Below the pieces are notes generated by a model. That model worked only from the letters and a program-made list of their open reading frames with translations. It was not told where the DNA came from and searched no databases. Positions 1 through 9,168 of a stretch of 64,000 nt of DNA are shown here, in pieces (the stretch's first letter is position 1; each line of letters begins with the position of its first letter). The position numbers and the translations under genes are program-made. Source of the stretch: DASYTH01 sp035762905 (lineage in GTDB: Bacteria; Actinomycetota; Actinomycetes; Mycobacteriales; Pseudonocardiaceae); NCBI RefSeq assembly GCF_035762905.1, contig NZ_DASUCC010000148.1, positions 1 through 64,000 of the forward strand, in the 5' to 3' direction.

Positions 1-46
1 CGTTCGCGCGATCGTCACTCGGACGGGTTAACGGTGGCGCGGAATT

Positions 47-2758
47 CTAGTGTGCGGCGTCGTTCCAGGAGCGGCCGAAGCCGACTGAAACGTCCAGTGG
101 GACGTCCAGGTGGTAGGCGCTGCCCATGCCCTGGCGGACCAGGTCCTCGGTCGCGGCCTGCTCGCCCTCGGCGACCTCGAGCACGAGTTCGTCGTGCACC
201 TGCAGCAGCATCCGGGAGCGCAGGTCGGATGCTTTCAGCTCGCGCTGCACGTTGAGCATCGCGACCTTGATGATGTCGGCGGCGCTGCCCTGGATCGGGG
301 CGTTCAGCGCCATCCGCTCGGCCATCTCGCGGCGCTGGCGGTTGTCACTGGTGAGGTCGGGCAGGTAGCGGCGCCGCCCGAAGATCGTCGACGTGTAGCC
401 GTCCTTGCGGGCCTTGTCCACCACCGAGTTCAGATAGTCCCGGACGCCGCCGAACTCGGCGAAGTACTCGTCCATCAGTGCGCGCGCCTCCTCGGTGGAG
501 ATCCGCAGCTGCTGGGACAGACCGAACGCGGACAGACCGTAGGCCAGGCCGTAGTTCATCGCCTTGATCTTGGCCCGCTGCGCGCCGGTCACCTCGCCGG
601 GCTCCACCGAGAACACCCGGGCCGCGGTGGCCGCGTGGAAGTCGTGCCCGGACTGGAAAGCCTCGATCAGCGCGCGATCGCCGGACAGGTGCGCCATGAT
701 CCGCATCTCGATCTGGCTGTAGTCCGCGGTCATCAGCTCCGCATAACCCGACCCCACGATGAACGTGTCCCGGATCGTGCGGCCCTCGTCGGTGCGAATC
801 GGCACGTTCTGCAGGTTCGGCTCGGTGGACGACAGCCGCCCGGTCGCCGCGATCGTCTGGCTGTAGGTGGTGTGGATCCGCCCGTCGTCGGTCACCGACT
901 TGATCAGGCCCTCGACCGTGATCTTCAGCCGGCTCGCGTCCCGGTGCTCGAGCAGGTGCGCAAGGAACGGGTGCTCGGTGGCGGCGTAGAGGTTGGTCAG
1001 CGCGTCGGCGTCGGTGGTGTAGCCGGTCTTGGTGCGCTTGGTCTTCGGCATGTGCAGCTCGTCGAACAGCACGGTCTGCAACTGCTTGGGCGAACCCAGG
1101 TTGATCTCCTTGCCGATGACCTTGAACGCCTCCTGCTCTGCCTGCTTCACCCGGCCCCCGAAGTGCGCGTCCAGCGACGCGAGCAGCTCGATGTCCACCG
1201 CGATCCCGGCCGCCTCCAGCTCGGCGAGCACCTCGAGCAGCGGCAGCTCCATCTCGACCAGCAGCCGCGCTCCGCCGATCTTCTCCAGCTCGGCGTCCAG
1301 CGCGTCGGACAGCTCGGCGATCGCCCGGGCCTTGAGGATCTCGCCGGCCGCCAGGTTGGCCTCGTCGCCCTCCTCCCCGTCCAGCAGGGACAGCTGCCGC
1401 TCCTCGGGCTGCTCCTCCACCCGCAGCTCCCGCTTGAGGTAGCGCAGCGCCAGGTCGTCCAGACTGAACGAACGCTGACCGGGCCGCACCAGGTAGGCCG
1501 CCAGCTGGGTGTCGGTGGCCAACCCGCGCAGCGTCCAGCCCTGATGCCGCACCGCGTGCAGCGACCGCTTCACGTCGTAGGTCGCCTTTGGCGCATCGGC
1601 GTCGGCGAACCAGGCCACCAGCACCCGCTCGTCCTCCTCGGTCAGCTTGCCGACGTCGATGAACACGCCCTCGTCACCGGCCCCGGCCAGCGCCACCGTG
1701 CGCAGCTCGACCGCCTCGCCGGACACCCCGACCGGCGTGTACCGGAAACACACCCCCACCCGCTGGCCCTTGCCGCAACAGCGCTCCAGCCAGCCGGCCA
1801 GCTCCCCGGGCACCAGCGCACCGCCGACGACGTGGAAGCCCTCCTCCGCCTCCGGCTCGACGCTGGTGTGCTCGGTGAACAGCCGCTCCCGCAGCACACG
1901 GAACTCCAGCTCGTCGAACAGCCGGTGCACCGCGTCCCGGTCCCACGGCCGCAGCGCCAGGTCGCCGGGGCCGACCTCGAGCGGCACGTCCTTGACCAGC
2001 TCGGTGAGCTGCCGGTTGAGCAGCACGTTGGCCAGGTTGGCGCGCAGCGCGTCGCCGGCCTTGCCCTTCACCTCGTCGGCCCGGTCCACCAGCTCGGCGA
2101 GCGAACCGAACTCGTTGATCCATTTGGTGATGGTCTTCTCGCCCACCCCGGGGATCTTGGGCAGGTTGTCCGACGGGTCACCGCGCAGCGCCGCGAAGTC
2201 CGGGTACTGCACCGGGGTGACGCCGTACTTCTCCAGCACGGTCGGCGGGTCCAGCCGCCACATCTCGGACACCCCTCGGCTCGGGTAGAGCAGCGTGACC
2301 GACTCGTTGACCAGTTGGATGACGTCCCGGTCGCCGCTACAGATGATGACGTCGAAGCCGTCGGCCACCGCCTGCGTGGTGAGCGTGGCGATCAGGTCGT
2401 CGGCTTCGTAGCGGTCCAGCGAGAGGAACGGGACGCACAGCGCCCGGAGCACCTCCTCGATCAGGCTGACCTGGCCCTTGAACTCGTCCGGAGTACTGCT
2501 GCGGGTGGCCTTGTAGTCGGCGTAGGCCTCGCTGCGGAACGTCTTGCGGGACACGTCGAACGCGACCGCCATGTGGGTCGGCTTCTCGTCCCGGATCAGG
2601 TTGATCAGCATCGAGGTGAAGCCGTACACGGCGTTGGTGTGCTGACCCGTCTGGGTGGCGAAGTTCTCCTTGGGCAGCGCGTAGAAGGCCCGGTAGGCCA
2701 TCGAGTGGCCGTCGATGAGCAGCATCTTGCGGGTACCGGTGCCGGGCTTGTCAGTCAC
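47..2758 (-). CDS. polA: DNA polymerase I
   Basis: Repairs DNA and removes Okazaki primers in the cytoplasm. The 903-residue protein has the usual actinobacterial layout: an N-terminal 5'-3' exonuclease (begins near LLIDGHSMAYRAFYA), a central 3'-5' exonuclease-like domain, and a family A polymerase domain. Polymerase motif A (MTADYSQIEMRI), the O-helix region (APIQGSAADIIK) and motif C (LLQVHDELVLEV) are clear. The central domain does not show the usual acidic proofreading residues, as in most actinobacterial homologues, so proofreading is probably absent. The GTG start has no Shine-Dalgarno sequence but sits 6 bases below a TAGACT box, which suggests a leaderless transcript. It is divergent from the thioesterase gene. 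Confidence 0.98.
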   Translation of the reverse strand: MTDKPGTGTRKMLLIDGHSMAYRAFYALPKENFATQTGQHTNAVYGFTSMLINLIRDEKPTHMAVAFDVSRKTFRSEAYADYKATRSSTPDEFKGQVSLIEEVLRALCVPFLSLDRYEADDLIATLTTQAVADGFDVIICSGDRDVIQLVNESVTLLYPSRGVSEMWRLDPPTVLEKYGVTPVQYPDFAALRGDPSDNLPKIPGVGEKTITKWINEFGSLAELVDRADEVKGKAGDALRANLANVLLNRQLTELVKDVPLEVGPGDLALRPWDRDAVHRLFDELEFRVLRERLFTEHTSVEPEAEEGFHVVGGALVPGELAGWLERCCGKGQRVGVCFRYTPVGVSGEAVELRTVALAGAGDEGVFIDVGKLTEEDERVLVAWFADADAPKATYDVKRSLHAVRHQGWTLRGLATDTQLAAYLVRPGQRSFSLDDLALRYLKRELRVEEQPEERQLSLLDGEEGDEANLAAGEILKARAIAELSDALDAELEKIGGARLLVEMELPLLEVLAELEAAGIAVDIELLASLDAHFGGRVKQAEQEAFKVIGKEINLGSPKQLQTVLFDELHMPKTKRTKTGYTTDADALTNLYAATEHPFLAHLLEHRDASRLKITVEGLIKSVTDDGRIHTTYSQTIAATGRLSSTEPNLQNVPIRTDEGRTIRDTFIVGSGYAELMTADYSQIEMRIMAHLSGDRALIEAFQSGHDFHAATAARVFSVEPGEVTGAQRAKIKAMNYGLAYGLSAFGLSQQLRISTEEARALMDEYFAEFGGVRDYLNSVVDKARKDGYTSTIFGRRRYLPDLTSDNRQRREMAERMALNAPIQGSAADIIKVAMLNVQRELKASDLRSRMLLQVHDELVLEVAEGEQAATEDLVRQGMGSAYHLDVPLDVSVGFGRSWNDAAH

Positions 2759-2764
2759 GGCCCG

Positions 2765-2770
2765 AGTCTA
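2765..2770 (-). promoter_or_regulatory. Putative -10 box for leaderless polA transcript
   Basis: On the minus strand TAGACT lies six bases before the polA GTG, and no Shine-Dalgarno sequence precedes that codon. In actinobacteria this spacing usually puts the transcription start on the first base of the start codon. No clear -35 box is seen. This is inferred from spacing only. Confidence 0.45.
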
Positions 2771-2802
2771 TGGTGGAGCACCGACACACGTGAGGAGGCA
2801 CC

Positions 2803-3219
2803 GTGACCGCTGACATCCCGGGGATCCCGCTCGAGTTCGTCGACCAGTTGCTGCCGACGAAGCTGGGCATCGAGATCACCGAGTGGAGCCCCGAGCGGGT
2901 GGTCGGCACGATGCCGGTCAAGGGCAACCTGCAGCCCTACGGCCTGCTGCACGGTGGCGCCAACGCGGTGCTCGCCGAGACCATCGGCTCGGCCTGCGCC
3001 GCGCTCAACGCCGGCCTCGACCGGGCCACCATGGGACTCGAGCTGTCCTGCACGCACCACCGGGCCGTGCGCGAGGGCACGGTCACCGGGGTGTGCACGC
3101 CGCTGCACGTCGGCCGCGGCACGGTCACCGTGGAGATCACGATCACCGACGAGCAGGGCAGGCGGACCTGCACCGGAAGGCTCACCTGCCTGGTGCGGGA
3201 CCGCCCGCCCGGCCCGTAG
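2803..3219 (+). CDS. PaaI-family hotdog-fold thioesterase
   Basis: The 138-residue protein matches the PaaI/YdiI acyl-CoA thioesterase family. It contains the conserved segment LLHGGANAVLAETIGSACA, where the HGG loop and the following acidic residue form the active site, and a C-terminal strand typical of single hotdog domains. It should hydrolyse acyl- or aryl-CoA thioesters in the cytoplasm as a homotetramer; the substrate cannot be read from the sequence. The GTG start has a strong GAGGAGG site four bases upstream. It is divergent from polA and its stop nearly touches that of livF, which converges on it. Confidence 0.9.
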   Translation: MTADIPGIPLEFVDQLLPTKLGIEITEWSPERVVGTMPVKGNLQPYGLLHGGANAVLAETIGSACAALNAGLDRATMGLELSCTHHRAVREGTVTGVCTPLHVGRGTVTVEITITDEQGRRTCTGRLTCLVRDRPPGP

Positions 3220-3220
3220 C

Positions 3221-3937
3221 TCAGCCCTGCCCGAGGTAGGCCGCCCGGACCCGCTCGTCGGCGAGCAGGTCGTGGCCCGGCCCGGACAGCGTGGTCTGCC
3301 CGAGGTCGACCACGTAGGCGTGGTCGGCAAGGGCCAGCGCGGCCAGCGCGTTCTGCTCGACCAGCAGGATCGTGGTCTCCTGCTGCTGCAGTTCGCGGAT
3401 CGTGTCGAAGATCAGCTGGGTCATGATCGGCGAGAGGCCCATGGACGGCTCGTCGAGCATCAGCAGCCGCGGCCGGGACATCATCGCCCGGCCGATGGCC
3501 AACATCTGCTGCTCACCACCGGAGAACAGCCCGGCCTTCTGGTTGCGCCGCTCGCCGAGCACCGGGAACAGCTCGCACACCCGCCGGATGTCCGCCGCGA
3601 TCCCGGCCTGGTCGGTCCGGGTGTACGCGCCGAGCAGCAGGTTCTCCTCGACCGTCATCCTGGCGAACACCCGCCGGCCCTCCGGGCTGTGCGCGATCCC
3701 GCCGCTGAGGATGGAGTGCGCCGGCAGCGCGGTGATCGACTGGCCGCGGAACCGGATGTCCCCGGCCCGGGGCCGGAGCAGCCCGGAGATGGTGCGCAGG
3801 GTCGTGGTCTTGCCGGCCCCGTTCGCCCCGATCAGGCAGACGATCTGGCCCTCGTCCACGGTGAACGAGATGTTGCGCACCGCCTCGATCGCTCCGTACG
3901 CGACGCTGAGGTCCTCCACCTCCAACAACGCCGTCAT
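3221..3937 (-). CDS. livF: Branched-chain amino acid ABC transporter ATPase LivF
   Basis: One of the two ATPases driving a LivKHMGF-type importer at the inner face of the membrane. The 238-residue length is typical. Walker A (GANGAGKTT), the signature FSGGEQQM, Walker B (LLMLDEPSMGLSP) and the switch His region after it are present. It is the last gene of the livK-H-M-G-F operon and its ATG overlaps the livG stop by four bases (ATGA), implying translational coupling. The substrate may be a branched-chain amino acid, or another amino acid, urea or an aromatic compound, since the family is broad. Confidence 0.95.
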   Translation of the reverse strand: MTALLEVEDLSVAYGAIEAVRNISFTVDEGQIVCLIGANGAGKTTTLRTISGLLRPRAGDIRFRGQSITALPAHSILSGGIAHSPEGRRVFARMTVEENLLLGAYTRTDQAGIAADIRRVCELFPVLGERRNQKAGLFSGGEQQMLAIGRAMMSRPRLLMLDEPSMGLSPIMTQLIFDTIRELQQQETTILLVEQNALAALALADHAYVVDLGQTTLSGPGHDLLADERVRAAYLGQG

Positions 3938-4812
3938 CGGGTCTCCTCCTCGCCCGCCGCCTGGTTGCCGGTGCCGTGGTCGGCGGAGAGCTCACGGACC
4001 TCCGCCTCGACCTCTTCCGGCGGCTTGCCGAGGTAGGCCTCGATCACCCGCGGATCCTCGCGCACCACGTCCGGCGTCCCCTCGACCAGCAGCGATCCCT
4101 GCACCAACACGGAGACCTGGTCACACAGACTGAAGATGAACTTGGTGTCGTGCTCGATCACCACCACCGAGATGCCCCGGTCGCGAATCTTGAAGATCAG
4201 CTCCCGGGCCGCGTCGGTCTCCTGCGGGTTCATGCCGGCGGTCGGCTCGTCCAGCAGCAGCACCTTGGGCTCGGTGGCCAGCGCCCTGGCGATCTCCAGC
4301 CGGCGCTGGTCGCCGTAGGGCAGGAACCGGGCGGTCTCACCCTCCACCTTGGCCAGCCCGACGAACTTGAGCAGGTCCCGGGCGTGCGCCCGGGCGTTTT
4401 CCTCGCCGCGCTTGAACGACGGCCCGTGCAGCAGCGACGCGATCGGACCCTGCTTGGTCCGCGCGTGCCGGCCGATCAGCACGTTCTCCAGCACGGTCAT
4501 GTTCGGGAACAGCCGGATGTTCTGGAACGTGCGGGCCACCCCGGCGGCGGTCACCTCGGCCGGGTCGGTCGGCAGCCGCTTGCCGGACAGCAGCACCACC
4601 CCGCGGGTCGGGGTGTACAGGCCGGTGAGGCAGTTGAAGAAGGTGGTCTTGCCGGCCCCGTTCGGCCCGATCAGGCCCACGATCTGGCCCTGTTCCAGGC
4701 GCAGCGACACGTCGCTCAGCGCGGACAACCCGCCGAACAGCATGGTCACGCCGCGCGCCTCGAGCACGGTCGCGGGCCTGGTCTCGGCCTCAGCCGCCAT
4801 GTCCGTCGTCAT
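3934..4812 (-). CDS. livG: Branched-chain amino acid ABC transporter ATPase LivG
   Basis: Second ATPase of the importer. The 292-residue protein has Walker A (GPNGAGKTT), a characteristic LivG FNCLTGLYTPTRG segment, Walker B (LLLDEPTAGMNPQE) and the switch region VVVIEHDTKFIF. A BCA_ABC_TP_C-type tail (VVREDPRVIEAYLG) follows, plus about 30 extra hydrophilic residues at the end. The start overlaps the livM stop by four bases and the end overlaps livF by four. Confidence 0.95.
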   Translation of the reverse strand: MTTDMAAEAETRPATVLEARGVTMLFGGLSALSDVSLRLEQGQIVGLIGPNGAGKTTFFNCLTGLYTPTRGVVLLSGKRLPTDPAEVTAAGVARTFQNIRLFPNMTVLENVLIGRHARTKQGPIASLLHGPSFKRGEENARAHARDLLKFVGLAKVEGETARFLPYGDQRRLEIARALATEPKVLLLDEPTAGMNPQETDAARELIFKIRDRGISVVVIEHDTKFIFSLCDQVSVLVQGSLLVEGTPDVVREDPRVIEAYLGKPPEEVEAEVRELSADHGTGNQAAGEEETR

Positions 4813-6671
4813 GGTCGCGCCCGTCCTTCCCCGCCGCCGGCCGGAGCCGCGGGCCCGGGCCCGGTCTCGGCCTCGGCCAGTTCCTGTTCGTGTTCGACGA
4901 CGGCCTTCTCCTGAACCTGCTCGATCGACTCGCCGGTCGCGGTCTCACCGGCGAACTCGGCCCGCCGGACCCGGTCGGGCACCAGACCCTGCGGCCGGAA
5001 CCGCATGATCAGCACCAGCGCCAGACCGAACATCATCAGCCGGTACTCGTTGAACTCACGCAGCTTCTCCGGCAGCACGAACAGCAGCGACGCGCCGAGC
5101 ACCGCGCCCGGGATCGTGCCCATGCCGCCGAGCACGACCGCGGCCAGCAGGGTCACCGACTCCAGGAACTGGAAGCTGTCGTAGGCCACCGTGCTGGTCT
5201 TGTGCGCGAACACCGCGCCGGCCATGCCGGCCAGCGTGGCGCCGACCAGGAAGGCGAGGATCTTGGCCTTGCCGGTCTTGATGCCCATCGCCCTTGCCGC
5301 GTCCTCGTCCTCGCGGATGGCCATCCAGGCCCGGCCGATCCGGCTGTCCTTCAGGTTCGCGAAGACCAGCATGACCACCGCGATCAGCAGCACGATGAGG
5401 AAGTAGTAGAGCACCCCGGACGGCAGCACCACGCCGCCGGCCGAGATCGGCTCGTTGAACGGCTGATCGAACAGCGAGATCGGCGGGATGTTCGGCACCG
5501 CGTTGGCCCCGCCGGTGAGCCCGCCGATGTTCTCCTGCGCGGACTTGCGGAAGATCTCACCGAACGCGAGCGTCACGATGGCGAGGTAGTCGCCGCGCAC
5601 CCGCAGGGTCGGCGAACCGACGATGGCACCGAAGATGCCGGCCACCACCGCGCAGATCACCAACACGATGATGAACGGGACCTCACCGATCGGACCGGCC
5701 AGCTTGGCCGACGCCGCCCCGGACAGCTGGGCCGCGACGAACGCGCCGATGCCGAGGAACGCCACGTAGCCGATGTCGAGCAGGCCGGCAAGACCGACCA
5801 CGATGTTCAACCCGATCGCGGTCGCGGCGTAGACGCCGATGTTGACCGCGACGGTCATCCAGTAGTCGGTGCCGGCGTCGGTGAACGGCAGCGCGACCGC
5901 GCACAGCAGCAGCACGATCATGCTGAACACCCGGTGCTGCTCGGAGAGCGTGGAGATCCAACGGAGCAGCCCGATCCCGTACAGCGCGCCGAGCAGACCG
6001 ACCAGGAACCCGAGATAGCTCAGGAACTCCGGGCCGGCGTACGGACTGGACGGACCGCCGAGACCACCCGAGGTGAGCGTCTCGGCGACCACCCACAGCA
6101 GACCGGCGAACGACAACAGCAGCACCAGGAAGGCGACCGCGGTCGGCAACTTGGTCGGCCACTGCGGGATCGGCTCGATCCCACCGGCCGAGCCCGCGGC
6201 CACCAGCAGCACGCCGGCGATCAGACCGAGGAACCCGGCGAAGGCCGTCGACCCCTCCGCGGCGGTCACCGCGCCGATCCCGCCGCCGTTGATCGCGATG
6301 AACAGCACGTTGACCAGCGAGATGACACCGACACCCCAGCCGAGGCCCCGGATCGCCCGGTTCCGGCCGGGAATGCGCACGAAGGTGAACACCAGCGCGA
6401 CGATGCCGAACAGGGCCAGGTGGGCCCGGAAGCCGCCGAGCTCGAACGGCGCGTCGAAGAACTGCAGCGTCGACTTCGCCGGGTACGGACCGTCGTTGAG
6501 CACGAAGGTCGCCCACGGCAGCAGCGCGGCCACGATCGTGAGCACGCCACCGGCCACGGCCGCCGGCCGGGCGAACACCGTCCGGTCGGTGGCCTGTTTG
6601 CCGGCCTGGCTGACCAGCCAGACGTATACGGCGAAGGCGACGACGACCGTGGTGAACTCAAGGGGACTCAT
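4809..6671 (-). CDS. livM: Branched-chain amino acid ABC transporter permease LivM, long N-terminal form
   Basis: Membrane permease of the importer. The core family region begins near residue 280 (GLNIVVGLAGLLDIGYVAFL) and ends near RPQGLVPDR, with the EAA-like loop AWMAIREDEDAARAMGI that contacts the ATPases. At 620 residues it is much longer than the usual 320-420. The first 280 residues hold several additional hydrophobic segments and look like an extra membrane domain, and about 60 hydrophilic residues follow the core. The gene overlaps livH and livG by four bases each. Confidence 0.93.
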   Translation of the reverse strand: MSPLEFTTVVVAFAVYVWLVSQAGKQATDRTVFARPAAVAGGVLTIVAALLPWATFVLNDGPYPAKSTLQFFDAPFELGGFRAHLALFGIVALVFTFVRIPGRNRAIRGLGWGVGVISLVNVLFIAINGGGIGAVTAAEGSTAFAGFLGLIAGVLLVAAGSAGGIEPIPQWPTKLPTAVAFLVLLLSFAGLLWVVAETLTSGGLGGPSSPYAGPEFLSYLGFLVGLLGALYGIGLLRWISTLSEQHRVFSMIVLLLCAVALPFTDAGTDYWMTVAVNIGVYAATAIGLNIVVGLAGLLDIGYVAFLGIGAFVAAQLSGAASAKLAGPIGEVPFIIVLVICAVVAGIFGAIVGSPTLRVRGDYLAIVTLAFGEIFRKSAQENIGGLTGGANAVPNIPPISLFDQPFNEPISAGGVVLPSGVLYYFLIVLLIAVVMLVFANLKDSRIGRAWMAIREDEDAARAMGIKTGKAKILAFLVGATLAGMAGAVFAHKTSTVAYDSFQFLESVTLLAAVVLGGMGTIPGAVLGASLLFVLPEKLREFNEYRLMMFGLALVLIMRFRPQGLVPDRVRRAEFAGETATGESIEQVQEKAVVEHEQELAEAETGPGPAAPAGGGEGRARP

Positions 6672-7627
6672 GCTCGCACCCTCTCGGTCTCACCGAAGAA
6701 CCCTTGCGGGCGGAACACCAGCACCACGATCAGCACGATGAAGATCCACACCAGGTCGTACCCGGTGCCGCCGGGCATGTACTGCCCGGCCAGTGTCTTG
6801 ATCAGACCGATGGCGAAGCCGCCGACCACGGCACCCTTGATGCTGCCGATGCCGCCGAGCACCGCCGCGGTGAACGCGAAGATGCCGTTCAGGAAACCCA
6901 TGTCGATGTTGACGCTGGTGTACCGCACGCCGTACAGCACACCGGCGACACCGGCCAGCGCCCCGCCGATCACGAACGTGATGACGATGGTGCGGTCCGG
7001 GTTGACGCCCATCAGCCGGGCGGTGTCCGGGTCGGCCGAGGTGGCCCGCATCGCCCGGCCCATCCGGGATCGGCCGACGTACATCTGCAGCGCGACCGCG
7101 AGGCCGAGGGAAACCACGATGATCAGGATGCCGGCGTAGGGGATGGTGAACCCCTGTCCGATCGAGACGTGCACACCGCCCTTGACGAACGCCTCCGGGA
7201 AGCCGATCGCCGAGGTGGCGCACGCCGATGGCTCACCGCCGCTCGGCGACGGGCAGCGATAGAACACCCGGACGAACTCCTGGAGGAACACGGACACGCC
7301 GAGCGCGGTGATCAGCGGCGCCAGCCGGGGTGCGTTGCGCAACGGCCGGTAGGCGAACCGTTCCATCAGCACCGCGACCCCGACCGCGACCCCGATGCCG
7401 ATCACCAGCAGGAGCGGCAGCGTGACGTACCAGTCTTCCTTCATCCCCGACGGCAGCCACCACATGAACGCGAACAGCGCCCCGTAGGCCCCGATCATGA
7501 ACACCTCGCCATGGGCGAAGTTGATCAGCTGGATGATCCCGTAGACCATGGTGTAGCCGATCGCGATCAGGGCGATCGTTCCCCCTAACACCATGCCATT
7601 GGCCAGCTGCTCGAGCAGCGTCGACAC
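6668..7627 (-). CDS. livH: Branched-chain amino acid ABC transporter permease LivH
   Basis: Second permease subunit, with several membrane spans and the family segments GTIALIAIGYTMVYGIIQLI, NFAHGEVFMIGAYGA and GRAMRATSADPDTARLMGV (the ATPase-coupling loop). I place the start at GTG 7627 because GGAGG stands five bases before it. The upstream ATGs at 7639 and 7654 would put this ribosome site inside the coding region or leave none. The gene follows livK after a strong hairpin, so the permease and ATPase genes are probably expressed at a lower level than the binding protein. Confidence 0.93.
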   Translation of the reverse strand: MSTLLEQLANGMVLGGTIALIAIGYTMVYGIIQLINFAHGEVFMIGAYGALFAFMWWLPSGMKEDWYVTLPLLLVIGIGVAVGVAVLMERFAYRPLRNAPRLAPLITALGVSVFLQEFVRVFYRCPSPSGGEPSACATSAIGFPEAFVKGGVHVSIGQGFTIPYAGILIIVVSLGLAVALQMYVGRSRMGRAMRATSADPDTARLMGVNPDRTIVITFVIGGALAGVAGVLYGVRYTSVNIDMGFLNGIFAFTAAVLGGIGSIKGAVVGGFAIGLIKTLAGQYMPGGTGYDLVWIFIVLIVVLVFRPQGFFGETERVRA

Positions 7628-7641
7628 ATCTACCTCCATGA

Positions 7642-7677
7642 ATGACGGGGGCAAGCGTAGATGCCTGCCCCCGTCAT
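7642..7677 (-). terminator. Perfect 12-bp hairpin between livK and livH
   Basis: A perfect inverted repeat with arms ATGACGGGGGCA and TGCCCCCGTCAT and a 12-base loop lies between the livK stop and the livH ribosome site. No T-run follows. It is most likely a partial terminator or a 3' mRNA-stabilising element that gives more binding protein than permease, a common arrangement in binding-protein-dependent ABC operons. Confidence 0.7.
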
Positions 7678-7706
7678 CCGGCTATCCCCGGTCGGAACGG
7701 GTTTGA

Positions 7707-8954
7707 TCAGCCCTCGAACTTGCCGGTCTCGACCGGCTTCCACTCCTTGCCGGACACCTGGTAGACGGTGAGCAGCTTGTTGGTGCTGTCGCCGTACTCG
7801 TCGAACGCGACCTCGCCCGTGGCGCCGGTCGCCTTGTACGAGCCGATGTTCTTCAGCAGGTCGGCGCGCTTGTCCTCGCCCCACGTGCCGCTGTCGCCCA
7901 TGGTGGTGGCCAGTGCACCGATCAGGGCGTTCGCCGAGTCGTAGGAGAACGCACCGTAGGCGCTGAAGGCCTCGGGGTAGTTCGCCGCGGCGTAGGCGTC
8001 CACGAACGCCTTGGCGCTGGACAGCGACTCGGTCGGAGCACCCACCGAGGTGGCCAGGTCACCGTCGGCGCCGCCCAGCTCGATGAACTTCGGGTCGAAG
8101 ATGCCGTCGCCGCCCATCAGCGGAACGTTCAGGCCGGCGTCCTTCATCTGCTTCGACAGCGGCCCGGCGATCGGGTACTCACCGCCGTAGTAGACCGCGT
8201 CCGGCGCCGCGCCACGGATCTTGGCGATGACACCACCGAAGTCGGTGTCCTTCTCGCCGACCGTCTCGTTCGCGACCACGGCCGCGCCGAGCTTGGTGGC
8301 CTGCTTGGTGAACTCCTGCACCAGGCCCACACCGTAGGTCTTGCCGTCGCTGATCGTGGCGATCTTCTTCTTACCGGCCTTGCTGACCATGTAGGTGGCA
8401 CCGAACGGGCCCTGCAGGGCGTCGGTGGTGCAGACCCGGAAGTAGGTCTCGAACGGCCGCTTCTTGCTGGTCGCGTAATCCGTGCCCTGGGTCAGGGACG
8501 GGTTGGTGTTGGCCGGGGAGATCTGCGCGATCTTCTTCTGGGCCAGCACCGGCTGCACGCTCTGCGCCACCGAGGAGTTCAGCGTGCCGATCACGCCGAC
8601 CACGTTCGGGTTGGACGACAGCTTGGTGGCGGCCTGCGCGCCGACCTGCGCGGTCGCCTGGTCGTCCTCGGTCTGCAGGGCCAGCTTGTAGCCCTTGACC
8701 TTGCACGCCTCGTTGGCCTGCTTGACCGCGAGGTCAGCCGAGTTCTTGATGCCCAGGCCCAGTGCGGAAAGACTGCCCGACTGGGGGGCAATGACGCCAA
8801 CGATCAGGGTGCCCTTGCTGGTGTCGCAGGCGGCCTGCCCACCACCGCCACCCGACTCCTCCTTGTTCGTGCCACAGGCTGCGAGCACCAATGCGCCAGC
8901 AGCGACCAGCACTGCGGCCTTCGCCGTCTGGTTTCGCACTTCACGTCCCTTCAT
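7707..8954 (-). CDS. livK: Branched-chain amino acid ABC transporter substrate-binding lipoprotein
   Basis: Extracytoplasmic binding protein of the importer. From ATG 8954 the 415-residue product starts with a charged n-region, a hydrophobic stretch and the lipobox LVLAAC, so it should be lipid-anchored after cleavage before Cys. A glycine-rich linker follows, then a Peripla_BP_6 type I fold (VGVIAPQSGSLSALGLGIKN; IGTLNSSVAQSVQPVLAQ; YYGGEYPIAGPLSKQM). An open frame runs 46 codons further upstream, but only the 8954 start yields a proper lipoprotein signal. It is first in the operon. Confidence 0.93.
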   Translation of the reverse strand: MKGREVRNQTAKAAVLVAAGALVLAACGTNKEESGGGGGQAACDTSKGTLIVGVIAPQSGSLSALGLGIKNSADLAVKQANEACKVKGYKLALQTEDDQATAQVGAQAATKLSSNPNVVGVIGTLNSSVAQSVQPVLAQKKIAQISPANTNPSLTQGTDYATSKKRPFETYFRVCTTDALQGPFGATYMVSKAGKKKIATISDGKTYGVGLVQEFTKQATKLGAAVVANETVGEKDTDFGGVIAKIRGAAPDAVYYGGEYPIAGPLSKQMKDAGLNVPLMGGDGIFDPKFIELGGADGDLATSVGAPTESLSSAKAFVDAYAAANYPEAFSAYGAFSYDSANALIGALATTMGDSGTWGEDKRADLLKNIGSYKATGATGEVAFDEYGDSTNKLLTVYQVSGKEWKPVETGKFEG

Positions 8955-9168
8955 CGCGTCACCGCGGTTGTCCGAACCTTGCGGGTAAGCATGCCGGACC
9001 CCGCCCACGTCCCTGTCAGAGGGCTGGGGCGGAACGTAGTAAGTGATGCGGCGGGTAGTCACGCCCACTCCGCCCTCGTGACCAGACTGCAACGAAAAAG
9101 CCTCATTGCCGTCCGCTCACCGGACATCTGCGTCGATCCTGTTACCGTACGTCGCCTACCCTTGAGGG

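Noticed and set aside
110..2806. 898-codon open frame on the plus strand opposite polA
   Set aside because: Antisense shadow of a clear polA; composition (many His, Gln, Arg, Val) is that of a high-GC antisense frame and no domain is visible.
4890..7139. 749-codon plus-strand frame opposite livM and livH
   Set aside because: Low-complexity D/E/R/H/Q-rich translation, the mirror of hydrophobic membrane genes; no ribosome site or domain.
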